Of a DNA stretch of 64,000 nt, positions 60,737 to 64,000 are shown in pieces (within the stretch, counting starts at the first letter, position 1; each line of letters opens with the position of its first letter). The translations under genes and the position numbers were made by a program. Source of the stretch: Hymenobacter sp. DG25B (GTDB taxonomy: Bacteria; Bacteroidota; Bacteroidia; Cytophagales; Hymenobacteraceae); assembly GCF_000801315.1 (NCBI RefSeq), contig NZ_CP010054.1:2976001-3040000 (forward strand). The letters run 5' to 3'. The notes below the pieces were generated by a model. It did not search any database. It was given only the letters and a program-made list of their open reading frames with translations, and was not told the origin of the DNA.

Positions 60737-62713
60737 TTAGTCCTGCTCCTCTTCTACCGGCACCGAGTCATCCAATAGCACGTGGGTCCAGCCCTCGTTC
60801 ACATCATAGTCCGGAACCTGCCGCCGCCGCTGCATTGCATCCAGTACTTTCTGCTGAAAGCTCCAGCAGGTAGCCTGCCGCAGGTCCAGCACCCGCGACA
60901 ATTCCTGTGAGGAGTAGTTGCCTTTATGGGTATGAATCAGAAACACAGCGTACAAAGCCTTCACAATGGAGAACTTGCACTTCTGAAACAGCGTGTAGGC
61001 CGTGGCTGACTCTACGTAGCGGCAGCGCGTGCAGCGGCGGGAATACGGCTCCCGCCCGTCGCAGAACTTCTCGTGGCCGCATTTGCGGCAATGGTAGCCC
61101 CGTGCCCATTTCAGATCGGCCAGGTACACCAGGCAGGCCTCCTTATCGGGGTAAATGCGGCTGAACTCGCCAAAATCCACTTCTTTGGATAGCACCCGGG
61201 CCGTCTGGCTTTGGTGTAAGTCGCGCTGCAGGTCGGTGTTCAGCTTTTCAATGGCGGCCGACTGCAAAGCCAGCAGCCCATTGGCTTGCAGCAGCTCGCG
61301 GTTTTGCGCACTGATGGTATCACTCTGTCGGCGCAGTTCCTCGGTGCGGCGGGCCACCTCCCCTTCCAGCTCAGTGTTCAGCTGGTCTTTCAATTCCTGA
61401 TTCTGGCGCAGCTGCTCCACCAACCGGTCCTGGGCCTGGTGCTTTTTGTGCAGTTGCTTTACCAGCTTGGCCTGCGCCCGGATGGTGGCATCCTTAATAG
61501 CTTTGATTTTCTCACCCAGGGCATAGGACAGCACCACCACTTCTATCACGAAGGCCGCATTCATGCTGTATACCGTGGCGGTATTGGTGAAGGTATTGAT
61601 ACCCAGCTTGCGCAAAATCAGAAAGCCTACGCTAAGCGCTACCAGCGCATGCGCCAACAGGAAAAAGCGGGCGGCCCGCATGCCCATCCGCCATACCCGA
61701 AAAGCCGCGTAGTATAGCATACCATAGGGAATCAGGTACAGCCAGAAGCCCCACCCCAGATGCAGCCAGATGGCATCTAGCAGCAATACACACACACTCA
61801 CCAGCACCACGACGCGCAGCCACTTATCATAGCGGGGCAGGCGCTGCGGCACATCCAGAAACTGCCGGGCATAGTAGCTGAAGGTGAGCAGCAGCAGTAT
61901 CGGGGACCCCAGAATCACCACCTGGTTTAGTTCGGGCTGATTAGGCCAGAGGTACTGAAATCCTAACCCGTCTTCGGACAGGAAAAGCAGGCTGCAGCTT
62001 CCCACATAGAGCACGTAGCGCAGGTAGGTCTGCTCGCCGATAAACAGGTAGATGCACAGATTATAGATAACCATAATCAGCAGCACCCCATAGAAAGCGC
62101 CCAGCAGGCCGTACTCAGCCTGAAAATGGTCGGCTAAGGATTGCTCCGTGCGCAGCCGGCTGAGGAAGCTGGTTTTGGACGTTGACTTCAGCCGCAGGTA
62201 GTAGGTCTGGGTTTCATTGGCCTGCAGCGGCAGAAAAAACAGAAAGTTTTTATAGGGCAGCTTGCGGGTGGCCAGCGGCAGGTCGGCGCCGGTATAGGAC
62301 ACCAGCGTGGGGTCGGCCACCGGAAAGAAAGCCACCTCATTAATGTGCGAGTCAAACAGCTCCAGGTACCAATGCCGCCGCACTGCTCCCTCTGCCTTCA
62401 CCTGCAACCGCAACCAATAGGCAGAGTTGGTGTGCTCTATGTTGGTGGCGGTTTTATCGCCCCGCACAAACCGCCGGGCATTGGCCGGCTGCTGCACCTG
62501 GGCCAGCGTGAGCTCCCCGGTAGGGTCTTCCAGCACGCCATAACACACCGGATCCACATAAAGCTCTTCCAGGCCGGTGCGCACTCGCAGAGGGTTGATT
62601 TGGGCGGCCGCCGGGCTGACCGGAGCTAATGCCAGCAGGAGCAGCAAGCCCAGCCCACTACCGAAAAGCCAGCGCCGCGTGAAGGAAGAAAGATAGAGTT
62701 GAATGCCGTGCAT
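60737..62713 (-). CDS. 7TMR-DISM membrane sensor fused to an IS1595-transposase-type zinc ribbon and HTH
   Basis: 658 residues. A signal peptide, then an extracellular 7TMR-DISMED2-like jelly-roll (about 40-180: YVDPVCYGVLEDPTGELTLA, NSAYWLRLQVKAEGAVRRHW, ETQTYYLRLKS), then seven transmembrane helices (about 195-400), a coiled coil (about 410-510), and a C-terminal DNA-binding region (513-620): FSRIYPDKEACLVYLADLKW, zinc ribbon CRKC...CTRC (Cys542, 545, 561, 564), then TLFQKCKFSIVKALYAVFLI and SSQELSRVLDLRQATCWSFQ. The latter order is that of the N-terminus of IS1595-family transposases, without the catalytic DDE domain. A likely transcriptional regulator of the glucan locus, encoded between the GH5 and GH3 genes. 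Confidence 0.85.
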   Translation of the reverse strand: MHGIQLYLSSFTRRWLFGSGLGLLLLLALAPVSPAAAQINPLRVRTGLEELYVDPVCYGVLEDPTGELTLAQVQQPANARRFVRGDKTATNIEHTNSAYWLRLQVKAEGAVRRHWYLELFDSHINEVAFFPVADPTLVSYTGADLPLATRKLPYKNFLFFLPLQANETQTYYLRLKSTSKTSFLSRLRTEQSLADHFQAEYGLLGAFYGVLLIMVIYNLCIYLFIGEQTYLRYVLYVGSCSLLFLSEDGLGFQYLWPNQPELNQVVILGSPILLLLTFSYYARQFLDVPQRLPRYDKWLRVVVLVSVCVLLLDAIWLHLGWGFWLYLIPYGMLYYAAFRVWRMGMRAARFFLLAHALVALSVGFLILRKLGINTFTNTATVYSMNAAFVIEVVVLSYALGEKIKAIKDATIRAQAKLVKQLHKKHQAQDRLVEQLRQNQELKDQLNTELEGEVARRTEELRRQSDTISAQNRELLQANGLLALQSAAIEKLNTDLQRDLHQSQTARVLSKEVDFGEFSRIYPDKEACLVYLADLKWARGYHCRKCGHEKFCDGREPYSRRCTRCRYVESATAYTLFQKCKFSIVKALYAVFLIHTHKGNYSSQELSRVLDLRQATCWSFQQKVLDAMQRRRQVPDYDVNEGWTHVLLDDSVPVEEEQD

Positions 62714-62745
62714 GGACTTCCAAGATAAGAAAACACCTGATCAGC

Positions 62746-64000
62746 CTATTCCACGGCCGCAGCGGAGTTGCCTCCCAGGAACCGCAGCCAGCTTATTTGC
62801 TCCACCGGCTGCTCCACCACCAGCTGCACCGTATGCTGCCCCGCCGGGATAGAAGAAGTGGTAAGTGCTATGGTAGTCCAGACGGGGGAGCCGCTGGCCG
62901 CAGGCACTACGGCGGTGGCTATTACGGCATCATTCAGGCGGAAAGTAAGCCGGCCCGGCGTGGTGGCGGGCTTCAGCCGTACCTGCAGAGTATAGGACCC
63001 GGCTGTGGCAACCTCTACCGTATAGCGCAGCCATTCTCCCGGTGCCAGGCTACTCACCGCGTAGCCATTGGACTGCTGATCGGGAATACGCTCAATGTCT
63101 ACCCCATCGTTGCGGTAGGCGTCGCCCTGGTTCACGGGGGCGGTGTTGCGGTAATCAGTCCGGGCGGCGTAAGAATCCTGATAGGCAACGCCGGCCCGGC
63201 CCATATCATAGTCTACCGCGTGCAGGGTGCCCGGAATGCCCAGCGTAGAAAAGGGAGTACGGGCATCGGCCGGCCGGGTGAGGGCGGCTACCACGTCTTT
63301 GTTAATCTGGCACTGGCGGAACTGCACCTGCTGCAGGAGCTTGTGCCGGCCAGCGGCCGTCAGGATGCTGCCGTAGGGCCTGGCGCGCAGCAGGCCGCTG
63401 GCGGCATCTACCCGTTTCAGGTTCCAGTGGCACCAACCGATATTCTGGTTATTGAGGCCCTGCACGGCGGTGGCAAACCAGTCGTTGGAGTTTTCGCCGG
63501 TTTCGCCTACCCAAACGGGCACCTGGTGCTGGTCGCGGAAGGCTGCCAGGTTATGGATCAGGTTAATTTGATTGGGGTTGGGGTCAGAAGCATCGGGGCT
63601 GTTGGAGCACCAGTAGCGGTGGGCATTATAGACCAGGTTGGGGCGCAGCTCGGCGGGCAGTTTATCGGGCGTGAGGTTAGTATACTCGTTGCCGTAGCCG
63701 TTGCCCTCCAGCAACACCAGGTGGTTGTCCTGCTGGCCCCGCACCGCCTGCAGCAGCCGCACATACAAGCTGCGCAGCTCCTGGTTATCGTTACTTAGCC
63801 CGTGGGCCGCATTCAGGTTGTGGGGCTCGTTGATAAGGTCGTACATAGCCACGCGGGCATCAGTGCGGTAGCGGGCTGCCAGCTGCTGCCACAGGCGCAC
63901 GGTGGCATCCTGGTATACCAGGCGGCCCCGGGCATCCCGGCGCTTCCACAGGTCCAGCGGCACCATATTATCGTTGATGTTGCGGTCGGTGCCCTGGCCG
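62746..64000 (-). CDS. GH5-type glycanase with C-terminal CBM6-like module (5' part outside window)
   Basis: The frame is open through base 64000, so the protein begins beyond the window; 417 codons are visible. The barrel part shows MYDLINEPHN (acid/base Glu in NEP), LVYNAHRYWCSN and VWVGETGENSND (nucleophile Glu), the pattern of GH5 endoglucanases. Residues from about IERIPDQQSNGYAVSSLAPG to the end form a CBM6/35-like module (EWLRYTVEVATAGSYTLQVR, GQHTVQLVVEQP). The gene ends 32 bp before the sensor gene, so both are probably on one transcript. It adds an endo-beta-glucanase activity to the locus. Confidence 0.88.
   Translation of the reverse strand, partial: GQGTDRNINDNMVPLDLWKRRDARGRLVYQDATVRLWQQLAARYRTDARVAMYDLINEPHNLNAAHGLSNDNQELRSLYVRLLQAVRGQQDNHLVLLEGNGYGNEYTNLTPDKLPAELRPNLVYNAHRYWCSNSPDASDPNPNQINLIHNLAAFRDQHQVPVWVGETGENSNDWFATAVQGLNNQNIGWCHWNLKRVDAASGLLRARPYGSILTAAGRHKLLQQVQFRQCQINKDVVAALTRPADARTPFSTLGIPGTLHAVDYDMGRAGVAYQDSYAARTDYRNTAPVNQGDAYRNDGVDIERIPDQQSNGYAVSSLAPGEWLRYTVEVATAGSYTLQVRLKPATTPGRLTFRLNDAVIATAVVPAASGSPVWTTIALTTSSIPAGQHTVQLVVEQPVEQISWLRFLGGNSAAAVE

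Noticed and set aside
60737..61177. Remnant of an IS1595 insertion sequence
   Set aside because: The zinc-ribbon part is in frame with the sensor, keeps all four cysteines and the HTH, and has no terminal inverted repeats beside it, so fusion and reuse fit better than a decayed IS.

Overview
The window is one GC-rich bacterial chromosome segment from the Bacteroidota, most like Hymenobacter or a close relative. The evidence is SusC/SusD outer-membrane pairs, two proteins with type IX secretion sorting tails, LytS/LytTR regulators, menaquinone genes, Bacteroidota-type promoters (-7 box TAnnTTTG) and the absence of Shine-Dalgarno sequences. The genus is an inference from protein resemblance. 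I see no tRNA, rRNA, CRISPR array, prophage or intact insertion sequence.

Layout. 1-4.8 kb: menaquinone genes menD (cut by the window edge), menB and menE, with two small envelope genes between. 4.9-10.4 kb: an M49 metallopeptidase lipoprotein, small envelope proteins and an alpha/beta hydrolase. 10.5-19.1 kb: two paralogous LytS/LytTR two-component pairs that face each other, with a HAD phosphatase and a CAT-like acetyltransferase between them. Upstream of the second pair, on the same strand, lie a secreted TPR-like protein and a TonB-dependent receptor whose promoters share one architecture. 19.2-23.8 kb: a GNAT protein, a PAS-only sensor followed by a CZB-like protein, and a YfcC-type transporter. 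24-27.9 kb: a glycogen pair, with a GH13 branching enzyme followed by a GT3 glycogen synthase that carries a one-base frameshift. 28-35.1 kb: fasciclin, DUF4198, STAS, RNase Z, a VUT-family transporter, trpS and hypothetical proteins. 35.3-41.1 kb: a 1906-residue secreted PQQ-sugar-dehydrogenase-like protein with tandem PKD and jelly-roll modules. 41.5-46.2 kb: a class III CoA-transferase, a hypothetical protein, a methyltransferase and a DEAD-box helicase.

46.2 kb to the end: a polysaccharide utilisation locus, entirely on the minus strand. In transcription order it holds a GH5 glycanase (cut by the window edge), a membrane sensor with a transposase-type zinc ribbon, a GH3 beta-glucosidase, SusC, SusD, a PKD lipoprotein, GH16, a CBM9-like protein, GH16, a type IX-secreted protein and a sugar MFS permease. 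This set is what one expects for a beta-1,3-glucan (laminarin-like) system: surface GH16/GH5 cut the polymer, SusCD imports oligomers, GH3 releases glucose and the permease takes it into the cytoplasm.

Most notable observations: (1) a 7TM sensor ending in the DNA-binding N-terminus of an IS1595-type transposase, inside the glucan locus; (2) two promoters with gap-free shared geometry, including a 21-bp-spaced direct repeat typical of LytTR sites, beside a LytS/LytTR pair; (3) families of nested palindromic repeats between genes, one of which supplies the stop codons of both flanking genes; (4) the glycogen synthase frameshift in a C-run; (5) several -7 boxes placed only 4-7 nt before ATG, implying leaderless mRNAs.
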